A stretch of DNA of 64,000 nucleotides from the NCBI GenBank assembly GCA_002682825.1, contig NOKP01000048.1, positions 124,001-188,000 on the forward strand. The letters are read 5' to 3'. Position 1 is the stretch's first letter, and each line of letters opens with the position of its first letter. Below are positions 1-12,111 of this stretch, piece after piece. Below the pieces are notes generated by a model. The model worked only from the letters and a program-made list of their open reading frames with translations, had not been told where the DNA came from and ran no database searches. Both the position numbers and the translations under genes were made by a program. Source of the DNA: Neonectria sp. B-13. Taxonomy: Eukaryota > Ascomycota > Sordariomycetes > Hypocreales > Nectriaceae.

Positions 1-2188
1 CGATGAAATCGTTGACTTCCCGCTCGTCATTCTCAGCGTGGATACCCAGAGCCTCACCAATCTTGTAGGTGAGACCAGAGTTACCCAGGTCGAACTCGAT
101 ATGGAAGATGTTGCGGTCGTAGTCACCGGGGGTAAGGCGGCGGTTCTCCTTGACGGTGATGGTGGCAGTCTTGACAGACAATTCAGGTCGCAGACCAGCT
201 TCCGTGCCATAGGCTTCCTTGAAAGCAAGGGCCTTGGCAGCAACCTGCCAATCATGGAGCTCCAGAGACTCCTCAACCTCCTCCTTCTGGTGAGCGACGA
301 AGCTATTGCTCTGGATGGAGTCGGGAAGGTTGGGGTCAACAAAGTCGGCATCAACCTCGGCCCAGGTAGCAGGGACTTCGAACTGGCGAAGACAAACTGC
401 GAGAGCGTCGAGAGCCCCGTAGATGGTAGGAGTCTTGCCCTCGATAACTAGTTCTTCGAGATGGTTGGCGGGGATCTGAGGAAGGGCAACCTTGGAGAAA
501 GCGAGCTCGAGCAGGAGCTTGGCAGAGAGAGGGTCTTTCTCGAGAGCAGGTAGGTCGGAGATATCTAGGATGTAAAGTTCACCAGACTTCTCCTGGATAG
601 CCTTGCGGAAGGCAACGGGCAGTCTCTTCTCCACTTCGTCTTCCTTGAAGTTGGGAAGCTTGACGATGATCGTTCCACCGTTCACCAGGCTCTTGACCAC
701 GTCGATCTCCTTAAGGATCTTCTCGTCTCCAACAACAACGGCGTTGGCCTCTTCAATGTCGTAAGGGGCCTCGAGAGCCTTCTTGGAAGACCGAAGGTCG
801 CTTCGGACGATACCACCCTGGGTGAGGTTGTCATATGTCTCGTTGACGTAGACGTTGGAGGTCGACTCCTTGGCAAGGAGGTTACCAAGAGCACGGGGGG
901 AGTTGATGGCAGGCGAGTCATCGAGGTCCCAGAATGTGTACTGCTCAGCCTGAATAAGAGAAGGCAGCTTCTTGGCCTCGCCCTCGTTGCCGAAGATCCT
1001 GTGGAGGGTGTTGACCAGGCTCTGAGGAGTCAATGCCTGGGCGGGAGTGTACTTGATGTCGAGAACATCGGGCTCCTGGTCAAACTTGCCGGAGAAGGCG
1101 ACGGTGGTGAGAACATCGCTGTAAAGAGCAGACTGGGTGGCCTCATCCTGAACAGCAAGGTCGTCCTTGACCTGGCCCAGGACGGAAATGGTGCGGACAG
1201 AAGCAGGGATAGCGTTCAGGAAGGCCTCCTCAATGAAGGGACGGTAGACTCGGACGTTGACGACGCCGACCTTGGCACCGTCGGCGGCAAGCTTGGTGAT
1301 GACCTGCTTGGCGACCTGGGTCTCGGCGCTTCCAAAGGCGACGAGGACAACATCGGGAGTCTCGTGGCCGTGGTACTCGAAAGGCTGGTAGATGGTCCCG
1401 AGCTCATCGTTGAAGACCTTCAACAACTCGACGACCTTGCCGGCGGTGTCGAGACGAGTGTTCAGCTTGCCGACCTCGGCGGTGAGCTTGGTGTACAGGT
1501 CGGCAATACCGGTCTCGCTCAGGGCATCGACGACTCGGAGAGTCTCCCTGGCGGTGCGAACGCCATCGTAGATGTGAAGAGTGGGCAGGAGGGAGGCCAG
1601 GAGAGTTGAGAAGAGGGCCATGTGCTGGGCCTCGTAGGTGGATGCGCTGGCAACCAGGCCGAGGCCGAGGTCCTCCGCAAGCCGGAGCGCAGTGTCGTAG
1701 TTGCAGACAATACCGTCGCTGTGTGAGTAGTCAACGGCGGCAATGTGGGCGACGAATGGGCTGGAGACGCCATAGAGGAGGGAGAGCTGGTCTAGGGTTC
1801 CACGCAGCTGCTGCAGGCTGCCCGAGGGAGCGACCAGAGACTGGGGGATGTGACGCTTGGTGACATCAAAGTCCGGGGAGAAGATGTAGCCCAGGGCGAG
1901 GGTGCCAGCGCCTACGCGGGTTTGCGAGGGCAACACGGTGGTGGCGTATCCGTGGATGTTCTTCTCCTTCTTGGCCGCCCAGTCTTTGAGAGCAATGTCG
2001 AGGTCAAAAGTCTCGGGGGAGTAGGAGAAGATCTTGTCGGAAAGCTTGTAAGCGACCTGCTGGACGAGGAGTTGGGCGGTAACGTAGGTTGGGCCAGAGA
2101 TGGACGAAAGAGGGACGAGCTGGCCAAAGGGCAGGCTGGACGACAACTTGGTCGACTCGGAGGACGACTGCTCTTCCTTGTGAGGCAT
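1..2188 (-). CDS. MET10: Assimilatory sulfite reductase (NADPH) flavoprotein, alpha subunit; partial (C-terminus beyond window)
   Basis: This subunit passes electrons from NADPH through flavins to the siroheme beta subunit, which reduces sulfite to sulfide for cysteine and methionine synthesis. From the ATG at 2186-2188 the frame runs 729 codons to the window edge with no stop and no intron. The first ~400 residues resemble the pyruvate:ferredoxin-oxidoreductase-like region of fungal Met10 proteins, with stretches such as GYATTVLPSQTRVGAG and DVVLVAFGSAETQVAK. The last ~40 residues enter the FAD-binding module with GLTYKIGEALGIHAEND, typical of sulfite reductase and P450-reductase relatives. 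The rest of the FAD module and the NADPH-binding module must lie left of base 1. Family assignment rests on remembered resemblance to fungal Met10. The main alternative, another diflavin reductase, would not have the POR-like N-terminus. Confidence 0.87.
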   Translation of the reverse strand, partial: MPHKEEQSSSESTKLSSSLPFGQLVPLSSISGPTYVTAQLLVQQVAYKLSDKIFSYSPETFDLDIALKDWAAKKEKNIHGYATTVLPSQTRVGAGTLALGYIFSPDFDVTKRHIPQSLVAPSGSLQQLRGTLDQLSLLYGVSSPFVAHIAAVDYSHSDGIVCNYDTALRLAEDLGLGLVASASTYEAQHMALFSTLLASLLPTLHIYDGVRTARETLRVVDALSETGIADLYTKLTAEVGKLNTRLDTAGKVVELLKVFNDELGTIYQPFEYHGHETPDVVLVAFGSAETQVAKQVITKLAADGAKVGVVNVRVYRPFIEEAFLNAIPASVRTISVLGQVKDDLAVQDEATQSALYSDVLTTVAFSGKFDQEPDVLDIKYTPAQALTPQSLVNTLHRIFGNEGEAKKLPSLIQAEQYTFWDLDDSPAINSPRALGNLLAKESTSNVYVNETYDNLTQGGIVRSDLRSSKKALEAPYDIEEANAVVVGDEKILKEIDVVKSLVNGGTIIVKLPNFKEDEVEKRLPVAFRKAIQEKSGELYILDISDLPALEKDPLSAKLLLELAFSKVALPQIPANHLEELVIEGKTPTIYGALDALAVCLRQFEVPATWAEVDADFVDPNLPDSIQSNSFVAHQKEEVEESLELHDWQVAAKALAFKEAYGTEAGLRPELSVKTATITVKENRRLTPGDYDRNIFHIEFDLGNSGLTYKIGEALGIHAENDEREVNDFI

Positions 2189-3307
2189 CCTGGCGGTGTT
2201 GATGTGATGAACCGGCGAGGGAAGGGATTTGGGGAAAAGAGGAGAGAAGATGGACCAGTGGATTGTGTTCGACTCCGAATACAAAGTCAAAGGGTCTTCT
2301 TAAAGCTAAGTTTCGTCTCAAAGGCTCGGAGGCAATGCCGATTCAACTCCAGTCGACTCTAGCGAGATGAGATATCGACAAGGGCAGCCTTTCTAGCAGG
2401 GACAACTGGACGAGCGAGCAAAGCAATGGAGGAGAACAAAGAGCGAGGAGTTGAGATGAAGGAGGAGAAACGAGACAGCCCAGCCAGAGGCGACTTACCG
2501 ACGCGGGATTTGTAAAGGCTCCATCCATCCATTGTGCCATCGATTTTTCCTTCTCGTCTTGCCCTGCGCTTGCAAATTGTTGATGCCGAGACGGAATCAC
2601 GCAATAGGCTATGCCGATTCCGGAATGGCAGTCGATGTCGCGACCTGGGGAATCCCGAGGGGCCGATGTCGCCCCACTTTTCCCAGGCCCTTAGAAGGCC
2701 CCCAGCGCTGCCTCCTGGACGCTCCGACTGCCGGGCCGTCGGCGGCCGTTCGCTTCCGGTTGCCGCTTGGAAGTTAAGGAAGGAACAACGTTCTTGGCCA
2801 ATCAGGGGACACAATTGTCAGAATGCCTAATCCAGAAATTGCCATTCTAGGAAAGCCTTCTGCTTCCTTTGTCAACGACGGACTGGAACTTGATGGCTGT
2901 GTAGTTGAGTGAATTGTTCGGAAAGACAGGGAAAATATGATGGTGCTTTTCAGATCTTCGTAAAAAAGCGTAAGTGTTTTATTTTCTCCCCGATTTGCCC
3001 AAGGCTAACTTCGAAGTACGCCACTCTCGTCATACAGCAACCTAGAAACGGCCTACTAGTTTCAGTTTCCCCCCAAAAATAGGAACTCCGATCTCGCTAC
3101 TGAACACATGGATCCACTTTCAACGTAAAAATGGCAACCAGTCACTGGTCATGCAAATAGACCATGGATGAGACTTAGATAGTATACCATTCATCAAAGC
3201 CCAGCACGCATAGGTCTTCAAGTCACGTATTCGGCGGCACCGTGTTATTGAATCGATTGCACTTAAACGCCATGCTAAAATGCTTATACATAAACACAAC
3301 TCCTCCT
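2189..3307. other. Intergenic: MET10 promoter and 3' flank of the symporter gene
   Basis: About 1.1 kb between two minus-strand genes. The right part (about 2900-3300) is AT-rich and would hold the 3' end of the symporter transcript; the left part is MET10 promoter and leader. Short open frames here overlap on both strands and resemble no family. I saw no convincing regulatory element or RNA gene. Confidence 0.6.
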
Positions 3308-5046
3308 TCACACCTTGTTGGAAATGTCAACAGGGTTGTTGTTGTTTCGCTCCTCCTCGTCCGCCTGCTTGGCATCGTATTCCTGCACCTCCGGTGGGTC
3401 TACAATCTTGGTCATCTTTTCAATGACCTTCGCAGCGAACAGATCTCCAGAAACATTGACGGCAGTGCGGAATCTGTCCAGGAACCAATCGATGGCGACG
3501 ATGACGGCGTACATTCCAGTAAGCTCAACCTCAACTGACCGCGCGATCATGATGATGAGCACGAGAGACGCAGAGGGAATAGGGCTCACACCAATGGAAG
3601 CCATGGTGGCTAGCAGCGCAATAATGACATACTGCACCGGGCCAAGCGTGATGCCCTGGGTCGATGCCAAAAAGACGACAGCCATGGGAATGTAAATCGC
3701 GGTACTAGAAACGGTTAGGAATTTTGTCCCAATAAGGAAAGTGTCAGTTGATCGCTTACCCGTCCATATTAATCAGACAGCCGAGCGGGCAGGAGAACTT
3801 GTAGATAGTCGAAGGGACACCCCGCTCCTTGGCACATCGGATTGTCACTGACAGAGTGGCAGCGGAAGAAGCAGATCCCCATGCAGTAACCCACGCTGGT
3901 GAGATTTTGATCCAATACGAGTAAGGGTTCATCCTGGTGAAGCCGTAGAAGATGGCGGGCTCAATGATAAGCACATGGATGGTCATGGTGGAGAGCGTTG
4001 CGCCTATCAATATGCCAAGGTTCATGCCAATCTGGCTGATGTCCAGCTTCATGATGTTGGCCAGAATCAAAGAGAAGACACCAATAGGTGCGATATTGAT
4101 GAGAAAAGTAATGACCTTGCCAATCATCCTTTCAATCTCTTCGGTGACGCGGATGATGGGAGATTCGGCGCTCTCGATGAGATATCCGACGAGGATAGCG
4201 ACCATGATGACTGTGATATCGATTGTCAGCATTGATGCAAGTGAAACTAACATCATTGTATTGAACGTACCGGAAAGAAGCTCATCATTCGCCAAAGCAT
4301 AGATGACGTTAGATGGAATAAAAGACTGGAACATCTCCAGAACGACCGTGTGAATTGCTCTTTCTGAGGTGTCAGGAAGAGAGTCGTCGGATGTGTCGAG
4401 CTCGAGTTGGTCCGGGCTAACAGTGGAGTAGATCTTGGACCACACTAGACCCGCCATCATACAGCTTAGGGTGATTGAAATGAGGGTGGTGATGAGATAG
4501 TATCCGACAGTCCACTTGGCTAGCAAGCTGCCACCATTTGACATTGTTCGCAACCTCGTCACGGCGAGGAGCATCGAACAAACGATTAGGGGAAGGACTA
4601 AAGGTATGCGAGTCAGAATATGTGTTTGAGATGCGTTCTATCAACGTGTACTTACCAACAGCCTTGAGGGATCGTAACCAGAGGTCACCAGGGATGGATA
4701 GGATAACCCGAGCCGCCTCAGGCACCTCATCGACCTGGGTTGACACAGCCAGACCGATTCCAATGGCGAGGACGGCAGCTAGGATAATCTGCAGAGCTGA
4801 GCCAGGCTGCTTGATAGAGGACCACCATGGCTTCTTGGCCACAGGTTCTTCAGTGGGAATGGCATCGCCCTCTCGGGTCGAGTTGGTCCGCACAGGCTTC
4901 TTGATAGACCACCATGGCTTCTTGGCCGCAGGTTCCTCGGTGTGAATGGCATCGCCCTCTCGGGTCGAGTTGGTCCGCACAGGCTCAGCTTGGCCTTGCG
5001 GCTGTGTCTCCACAGGCTCGATCTTGTTGTTCTTGGATTCCTCCAT
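3308..5046 (-). CDS. SLC1/DAACS-type dicarboxylate or acidic amino acid:cation symporter
   Basis: Membrane symporter of the EAAT/GltPh fold, likely importing dicarboxylates or acidic amino acids with cations. Three exons (4656-5046, 4597-3760, 3704-3308) with GTAAGT/GTAAGC donors give 541 residues. Intron 2 splits the family motif INMDG/TAIY and splicing rebuilds it. TM8 keeps DWFLDRFRT and NVSGD, including the Arg and Asn that bind substrate in GltPh. HP1 reads SASSAATLSVT. The HP2 tip reads SIGVSPIPSAS where most relatives have a GAAGIPQAG-like sequence. The first ~90 residues are hydrophilic and contain a tandem 29-30-residue repeat (RTNSTREGDAI...AKKPWW twice), an 87-bp duplication at 4821-4985. 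The start is the ATG opening this exon, with a TATTTAAG box about 125 bp upstream (5169-5176). Family is certain from motifs; exact substrate is inferred. Confidence 0.92.
4821..4985. repeat. 87-bp tandem duplication inside the symporter N-terminus
   Basis: Two near-identical copies start at 4821 and 4908 (both begin accaccatgg), period 87 bp. Each encodes the same hydrophilic segment; one copy carries a three-base difference (an extra Ser) and a few substitutions. The period keeps the reading frame. Confidence 0.9.
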
Positions 5047-8000
5047 GGGGTGGTAGTCAGAGAAGAAAGGTACAAGCTATAAGAGAAGATGGGATGTTTG
5101 CCCGGTGCTGAAGGGATACAAGAAGAGACAATGAGCAGTCCGGGTAAGTCTTGAGGAGACAGACACAGCTTAAATACCCCATCCAATGCTTCGCCAAGCC
5201 AACAGTCTCTGGGGTTGGAGGCATGGGAAAATACTGGTGATGTGCCCAGAGCGGATCAGTGGCCGGAAAGAGCAACGATGCGACGCGGACGAGGAAAGCT
5301 TGAACCAAGCCAACCTTGAGGAAGAGAAACGTAACAAGATGGTTCCGCCAAGTGCCAAGAATATGAGCATCAGGCGGCACGGCGATGGGCCACTCCTGCT
5401 GGAGGACTTCGTTGGCGGTGACGCCGTTGGTCTTCTGACTCGGGTGTTCGAGTAGATGCTGGGTGCTTGGCGATGTGGGGAGCCACTGCGGATGGGTCTT
5501 GGATTTGCCCGAAGAGAACGCATTGCCAAGAAGACGGGCACGCAAAACAGAACGCCCCCAGCAAGTAACCTTGGCCATGTAGCGCAGATACTGGGATTTG
5601 AGCACGGAAGGAATCAGCATTGTAGTTATCACGTCTGGGCATGTAACGGTATCTGTCTTGTGGAAGGCTTCCAAGAGATAAGGACGCAGCGCCGAGCCTC
5701 CAAGTGCTGCTCATCATCCCCGCTGATGGATGTTCGCCATGGTGTTTTTGGGGGCGCCTCTCTCTGGCCGGCAACACTCTGGCTGAAGGCACGGCATATG
5801 TCGGAGAGCGCCACCGGGTCAGCAGTGGTGGCGTGTTGGAATCTGGTGATTGGCCCCGTAGGAAGGGTGTCATGGGCTGTGGCTTGATGGCTGTCTCGCG
5901 GCGTCTTTGCTCCTCTCACCTTAACCTAGCACTTTATCTCGACCGCGTTGCCTACTTGCCTCGAGTGCGGTAGACGGCGAGTCTCGCCACAAGTAAAACG
6001 CACCACCGCAGCACGTACCGAGCTGAGTCGGTCTGGAGGGTCTTGGGGGAGTGCTCCGGGTTGTCATGGACCGCGTCCACAGGGCCCCTGGGTATGGGTC
6101 CGGCTCCTAGATGCTTGGATGCCCTCTCGCATGGGGGTTGAGAGGAGTCGGAACTGAGAATTGAGAACTGGAGGGCCAGGATGTTGGTCGACTTCTCCCC
6201 GATTGGTGCAGGCGACGGGATGTTTCGACACGACGTCTTACACGGTACATCCACCCACGGGTAATGAGAGGGAAGATCGACAAAGTGCAGGCAGCAACGA
6301 AATATGCGTTCCTCCCATTTTCTGGGTGCGCGCTAGGAATATCGCGTGCTTGTGGAACATCTGCGTTGTTCAATGCCACGCTACGTCGGCCCGCAGCCGC
6401 AGTTCATTGAGCTTGTTTGGGCAATACCCTCCTCAAGATGCTTACAGTGAAGACGATGACATGAATTAATATAGCAATCAGCCGCAAGGGCGATTCAAAC
6501 GCCTCAAGCGAGCTGCAGCTAACGCCGGGAGAGGCTTGCTCAAGGCTGAAGGCCTGCTGCAAACGCCGAAGGGCGTAGGGCGTAACAAACTACATAGTAC
6601 ATAATATTCGTACATCTGCGAATACGTTGGGCCCCTGGCAGGGGCAAGGCTGCCAGCATGTCCAGGTCTCATCGATTTGGTGGTCGGATACTACTCTGCA
6701 GCTTGCTTAAGAAGCCCATTGCCCCCAGAGTGTCCATAAAAACGAGGGAATTTCGCCGTTTCCCTAGTCTTGATTACTCTACCCCATCACCCAACTACGG
6801 ATACCATGAGCTACTGCTCTGTCTACTACGTACAGTGCTGCCCTGGGCAGTACCTAGGAAACGACCCATTCGCTACGATTGCAACACGGCCATTGCGCCT
6901 TGAACAGGCGACCCTCGCCTCGCTAGTCTCTTCAGAATCCCCAGACTCAGAGTAGCGATTACGTTTAAATATCCACATGTTTCCGCTGAATAGAGTAGGT
7001 GCGAGCAAGACCTTAACGCGGAGCGCGGTGCCGTGGAGTCTTGGACCGTGGTGCCAAGCTCCCTACGCTGAGCTACCTTGTCTCCCCGGGCCAGCCTGGT
7101 TTCGGCATCGCTCGCTTACGAGGTTGGCCCTGAATAATTGTGTCCTCTCCATTTCTCATCCATTGCCCTTATCGCGAGAGGATCTGCAACGTAGCAGTGC
7201 CTAGAATTGCCCAGGGAATCCGCCACAATAGGAGGCACAAACAGCAATTATAAAGTATCCGACTAGCGGCCGCCGTCAGCTTGGCCGAAGGGCGATTCTG
7301 CGTGAACCTTTCCGCATTAGGCATGTGGAAGGATGCTTGGAAGCCTTGGAAAACTCTTGGAAGCTGCATGGAATGATGAAACGGCGCAAGCCATTGATGA
7401 CGCCCAGATTTAGACTGCGACTGCTTGCAAGTTGGGGCACTTCATCGCGTGCACAAAGCCGGGATAATCCCAGCCCCGACTTTCCAACCCTCACTTCCCC
7501 CGCAAGACGAGCTCGTCCTGCCCCAGAGTACGGATACTTGGCTGGCTGATACGTAATAAAAGGAGTTTCCCCATCTCCGCTTTGTGGACAACCCCCAAGA
7601 CCCTAGACAAGCTTCTCGCAGATTCTCACCCGTCCGACACCTCTCCTCGTGCCGTTGCCACTGCGCACACGCAGCATGAAGCACCGCCATCAACTGGACG
7701 GTTGCTATCCATGGCGGATTTATGCTGTGCACGGTAGTATGTACCTCACCCGTCGCTGAATCACATCATGTCATTGAGGAACGCCACAACAACGACGGAG
7801 CACCTGACCATCCCGCGTTCACAACCGCCTACAAGTTTCATAGCAACCGTCGTATCAGGCGATGCTGTGTCAAGCTGAGCGAATAAAAGGCAAGCCATCT
7901 AGTCTCAGCCGCCGGACAGGTAGTTTAGTATCTGCTCTTCCCTTCATGTTCCACTGCGCTTCCCACCGACTTTTGTCACGTCCAAGACCCCCGCGCCTGC

Positions 8001-8992
8001 GGAGCACACTGAGCTTGGAGAACTTTGTCGTTACAGTGAATTTATTTAACGCGAGCGTTGAATGCCTACCCCGTCGACGGCCTGGCGGATAATCCATTGA
8101 AAGATGCAGAGCGTGATGAACAAGCGCTATTGGGGCCCATCAATTTCAGGTAGGGAAGTAAGGTTGTAATTACTCTCTTCTTTGTCCTGCCACATCCAAT
8201 CTCAGCCTTGAGTGGTTTCGAGGTTCACATTTCATTTGAAGCACCATGAGAACGTGGCTCATTCTTACGGAACCACTTTTCCTTCATCAAGCGACACAGT
8301 AGTTTTCTATTTTCGTGTAAAATTACTGCTCATGTTTACCAACCATTCAGTTGTCCGATTTAATTTGACTCCATTAAGTGTCGGAAATTAGCTTGCCCAC
8401 TTGATATCTACCATTACGCACCCTTATCGGGAATATTATCTTTAACTGGTAATTGGAAAGTCTTACAGATGAGCTTATCCCTTAGGAAAACGTCATACAG
8501 TTTATAATCATGTGTAGTTATGGCTATCGTCCTTGGGCGCGGGGAGAAGTAGGGGAAGACGTGGTGAACACCTACCCTAAATCGGTTCGAAGTGGGTCGA
8601 ACAGCCCAACGAAGAAATCTCGGAACGACAAGAAAGGAAGACATGTAGTGGTCGAAGAATACGAGAAAGATGTTTCAATAACAGATTTGTTCTGGAGACT
8701 GTTTGTTGATCCTAACACTGTCCACTCTTTCATGTTCAGCCAATTAATTGGTCAGCTCGCCCGCGCGCATCACACCCGCCGCCGCATAAAGCGAGAAGGG
8801 CTACTTTGGTCGTGGAGCGTATGGTAAATCTGTCTTCCGTAAATTTCGTTTAAATACTTTGCTGTTGTTATTTCGATACATTTATTCAGTCTCTTTTTGT
8901 CATCAAATTGGACACTCCTTAACGATGTGCTCTAATATTCCCAATCAACATCCCAGGTGCACAACCAACGCCTTGAACCAACAGCCGTCCTT
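5047..8992. other. Long intergenic stretch without a supported gene
   Basis: About 3.9 kb between the divergently oriented ends of the symporter promoter and the 3' end of the P450 reductase. Open frames up to 205 codons (5057-5674 minus) overlap other frames on both strands, lack splice continuity and resemble no family. The part from about 8100 to 8990 is visibly AT-rich. A 105-codon frame at 8510-8827 plus is the least bad candidate but has no recognisable domain. No terminal repeats or transposase-like motifs were seen. Confidence 0.55.
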
Positions 8993-11177
8993 TCAACCCC
9001 AGACATCCTCGAGCCACTTGTTACCCTTCTTAGCGGACTCGGCCCAGCTACGAGCTTCAGCGTCGCTCCATTTGTTGTGCTGCTTCATTGACTCCTCCAC
9101 AACCTTGCCAACGTCTCTGGCCATGGACGCACGACCGCAAATGTATACGTTGGCGCCCTTTTGAAGCAGCTCGCAGACACCATCCTTCATCTCTCCGACG
9201 CGATCTTGTACGTAGGCCTTGGGGGAATTATCTGCCCTCGAAAAGGCAGGGACGATCTCCAGAAGCCCGTCCAAACAAGCTGCAGTCTCAGCTAGTTCTT
9301 GGCGATAGAGGTAGTCTTCATCAGGGCGGCGACATCCAAAGAACAGAATCATGCGGCCGACTGGCTTTCCAATCGCCTTGAGACGAGCTCGCTCGATGAT
9401 AAAACCGCGGAAGGGGGCCATGCCAGTACCAGCACCGATCATGATCAGGGGAGTGGTACCAAGGGTGGGAAGCTTGAATTGTGACCGGCGGATGCAGCCA
9501 TAGACCTTGTGGCCCTGTAGGGAGTCTCCAGGCCCGGAAAGGGCGTATTTGGGCAGCTGTGCCGATTGGTTGGTGGTGCCGTTGAGGGAATTGGAAAGGG
9601 AGTAGAGGTAGTTGGTCGTCACACCACGGATTTCGGTGGAGGGGTTGGCCGCGAGGGGCGTGCTGTCAACACCAACGGTGATGGCAATCTTGCGGGCGGA
9701 CACGGCGCTGGAGGATGAGATGGAATAGTAGCGGGGCTGAATCGTGGGAAGAGTCTCAACGATGTAAGACAAGTGGAGGTCTTTCCAGATAGTTCCAGGA
9801 GCAACCAGTGAAAGAAGACGGCCGAAGGTAACGTGGTTTTTGGTGACGAAGGCAGCGTAGCCGTTCTTATCCTTGCCGAGCGATGCGAGCAGCTTCGCGG
9901 CTTCTTGATTGGGAGCAAACCGAGCCAATTGTCCGACAATCTCTCGAGAGACCGGGGCACTGACTTCAAGGTAGTGTCGGAAGAGGGCGGAGAGTGTGGT
10001 AGGACTTGGGATCTTGATGGTCTCTCCCTCCTCCAAGGGCTGAACCAAGAGTGGCTTCTCAGCTCGCTCTTCACGGCCGATGGCCCTCAACAGAAGTTGT
10101 ACCTCGTGGTCTGGGTTAATAGGGTAAACCGCTAAATGATCGCCAGTTCCGTAACGGAGCTCTGCATGGTTGGTGATGTCGAGTTCCATGTGAAGGCAGT
10201 TCCGGTCAGGGGAAGTATAGAGCTCCTCCGAACTCTGCACAGTCAACGGCCGGATAGGTGAGTACGCTTTAACGACCCTGGCTGGGCCGTTGCGATGCTC
10301 AACTGGCTCGCCAAGGTTGAGATCAATGAGCGTGAGAGACTCGTCCTCGACAAGGTTGATGCTGGGAGTGTAGGGAATATCTTGCTCCTTGAAGCCGAGC
10401 TGTCCCAGAAAGACGTCGAAGAGATCGTCTTTCCAGGCTAGAAAATCCTCCTCGGTACCACCGTTTGCATCATTGGCCTTGCCAACAGGCATCAGTCGCT
10501 GAGCGCCCGCCTCGTCGAGTGCACCAGTCACGACGTCAATGACCCGGTTGTAGTATCTGTAGCTGGTGTTGCCTAGGCCGAAGGCCATGTAGCGCAGATG
10601 GGGAAGCTTGATGTCAAAGGGACGCTTGTGAAGCCATTCCCATAACCCAGCAGTGTTGTCACTTGGGTCGCCCTCGCCATAAGTGGAGATGATAAAAATG
10701 GCAAGCTTGGTCTGGGGGATGAGTGCGATGGACTCGGAGTCGTAGTCGCACAGATCTGCAGAGAGTGTCTGTAGGCCAAAACGGAGGTGGCATTCTTTGG
10801 CTAGTCGACTCGCAAGCATTTCTGACGTGCCGGATTGTGAACCCCAGAAAATGACAACATCTTTGCCCTGGTGATGGAATGTTAGCATGGTGGCTTGTAA
10901 AAGTTCGACAAGTTTGATGTGCAAGACTTACAGACTCCTCGAGCTTTTGCGCAATGTTGCGAGTTGCCTTAGCGCCAGCTCCAGCACCGCCTCTAACTTC
11001 CATGCGCTGATAATAGATATGTTCAAAGGGATCGGGTCTGTTCCAAGCAATGCCATTCAGCATGTAGGCGGCAGAGGCAACGCCGACGGCAGCGAGGGCA
11101 ACGACATCGGCGGCTGTTTGGGGAGGTCCCAGCTGTGACAGCTTGGAGACGGCATCTGCGGTGAAAACGGTGGCCAT
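8993..11177 (-). CDS. CPR: NADPH-cytochrome P450 reductase
   Basis: ER-anchored diflavin reductase that passes NADPH electrons to cytochromes P450. Exon 1 (10932-11177) ends after 82 codons in KLEES. A 64-nt intron (donor GTAAGT, acceptor CAG) follows, then exon 2 (8993-10867), giving 706 residues. A membrane anchor lies at about residues 22-41. The FMN domain shows GSQSGTSEMLASRLAKE and TYGEGDPSDN, the FAD domain RYYSISSSSAVS, the NADPH site GAGTGMAPFRGF and FFGCRRPDEDYLY. The C-terminus ends EDVWG, keeping the Trp near the end that stacks on FAD. The length fits the family (about 690-710). The gene is head-to-head with the CYP53 P450 at 12112, so it is probably the dedicated or co-induced redox partner (inference). 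Whether it is the only CPR of the genome cannot be seen here. Confidence 0.96.
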
Positions 11178-12111
11178 GGTTGCAAAGAAGGCGGGTTCAG
11201 TACCGCAAAGGAAGTTGGGCTATCTGCTGAGGTCTGGCTTGAGCAGAATCCAGAGACGGGTCTTGGGAGCCTTGATATTTCATCTTCTTCGGCACGCAGT
11301 CTAGTTCAAGTCTATCTCTTAATCGCGATGCCGGAAAACCCCCCACGGGGAAAAGGCCGGATCCGAAGATGGAAAGGTCCTCCGTCTGCCGCGACTCTTG
11401 CGCAAGCCAAGTCAGCCGAACTGCGTTGGCTGTGGACAATCTAGATTTCCGACAGATCAAATGCGCCTCTCGGCTATCCCCATGGATTACATGGGCTAGG
11501 GATTAGCAGATCGGATGCACTTGCCCCCTTGGACCATCCATAAAGGGATATTGCCCAATATGGGCGTCTGAAAAGGGAAATTCCCCAAACGAGACAGGTC
11601 GCAGCCCAACGTGTCTCGGTCTTGGGACGAGCCAACATGAACTAACGTGAAGGATCTGCGGGGAAACGCGGGGGATTGGGACGAAGGTGGAGGAGGCAGG
11701 TTTCCCAAACGCCTTGATGACGATTCCCCTCATCGGCTTTTGGCTGCTTTGCCTTTTGCTTCTTCTGCCGTGGCTGCCACATCGTCAAGCCAGCTGACAA
11801 GTGACAACCCTCTTCTTCCAACTAGCGGTTGCGTTGCTTTGGATACTTGCCCAATGCGATCGTGACTCTGTTTTTGGGAACTCTACTCGTCTTCCCAAAT
11901 GGGACTTTTAATGGTCGCCATGTTACTGGCAGCTGATGCCAGAGTCGTGGCCCCTCCACGGCGCCAGTTGTTTTCTCCCGCAATTCTTCGTTTGCTCAAT
12001 TCCCCTCGACTGAAAACCTCCGAGGCCAGGGCATATAATTAAGACGCTCTCGGCCATAGTTCTCTTTCCCATCATCAGAAACCTTCCATCATCACAACCT
12101 GTCTGCCCAAC
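11178..12111. promoter_or_regulatory. Divergent promoter shared by P450 reductase and CYP53
   Basis: A 934-bp region separates the two divergent start codons. A catataatta TATA-like element at 12032-12041 lies about 70 bp upstream of the P450 ATG and is followed by a pyrimidine-rich leader. No ORF here resembles a protein family. Co-regulation of the pair is an inference from the arrangement. Confidence 0.6.
12032..12041 (+). promoter_or_regulatory. TATA-like element of the CYP53 gene
   Basis: The sequence catataatta sits about 70 bp upstream of the ATG at 12112, the usual place for a fungal TATA box. Confidence 0.5.

Noticed and set aside
1001..1609. 202-codon open frame on the plus strand
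   Set aside because: It is antisense to the continuous MET10 coding sequence, which clearly matches the family.
5057..5674. 205-codon open frame on the minus strand upstream of the symporter
   Set aside because: Overlaps competing frames on both strands, low-complexity-free but without any recognisable motif or splice support; lies in the promoter.
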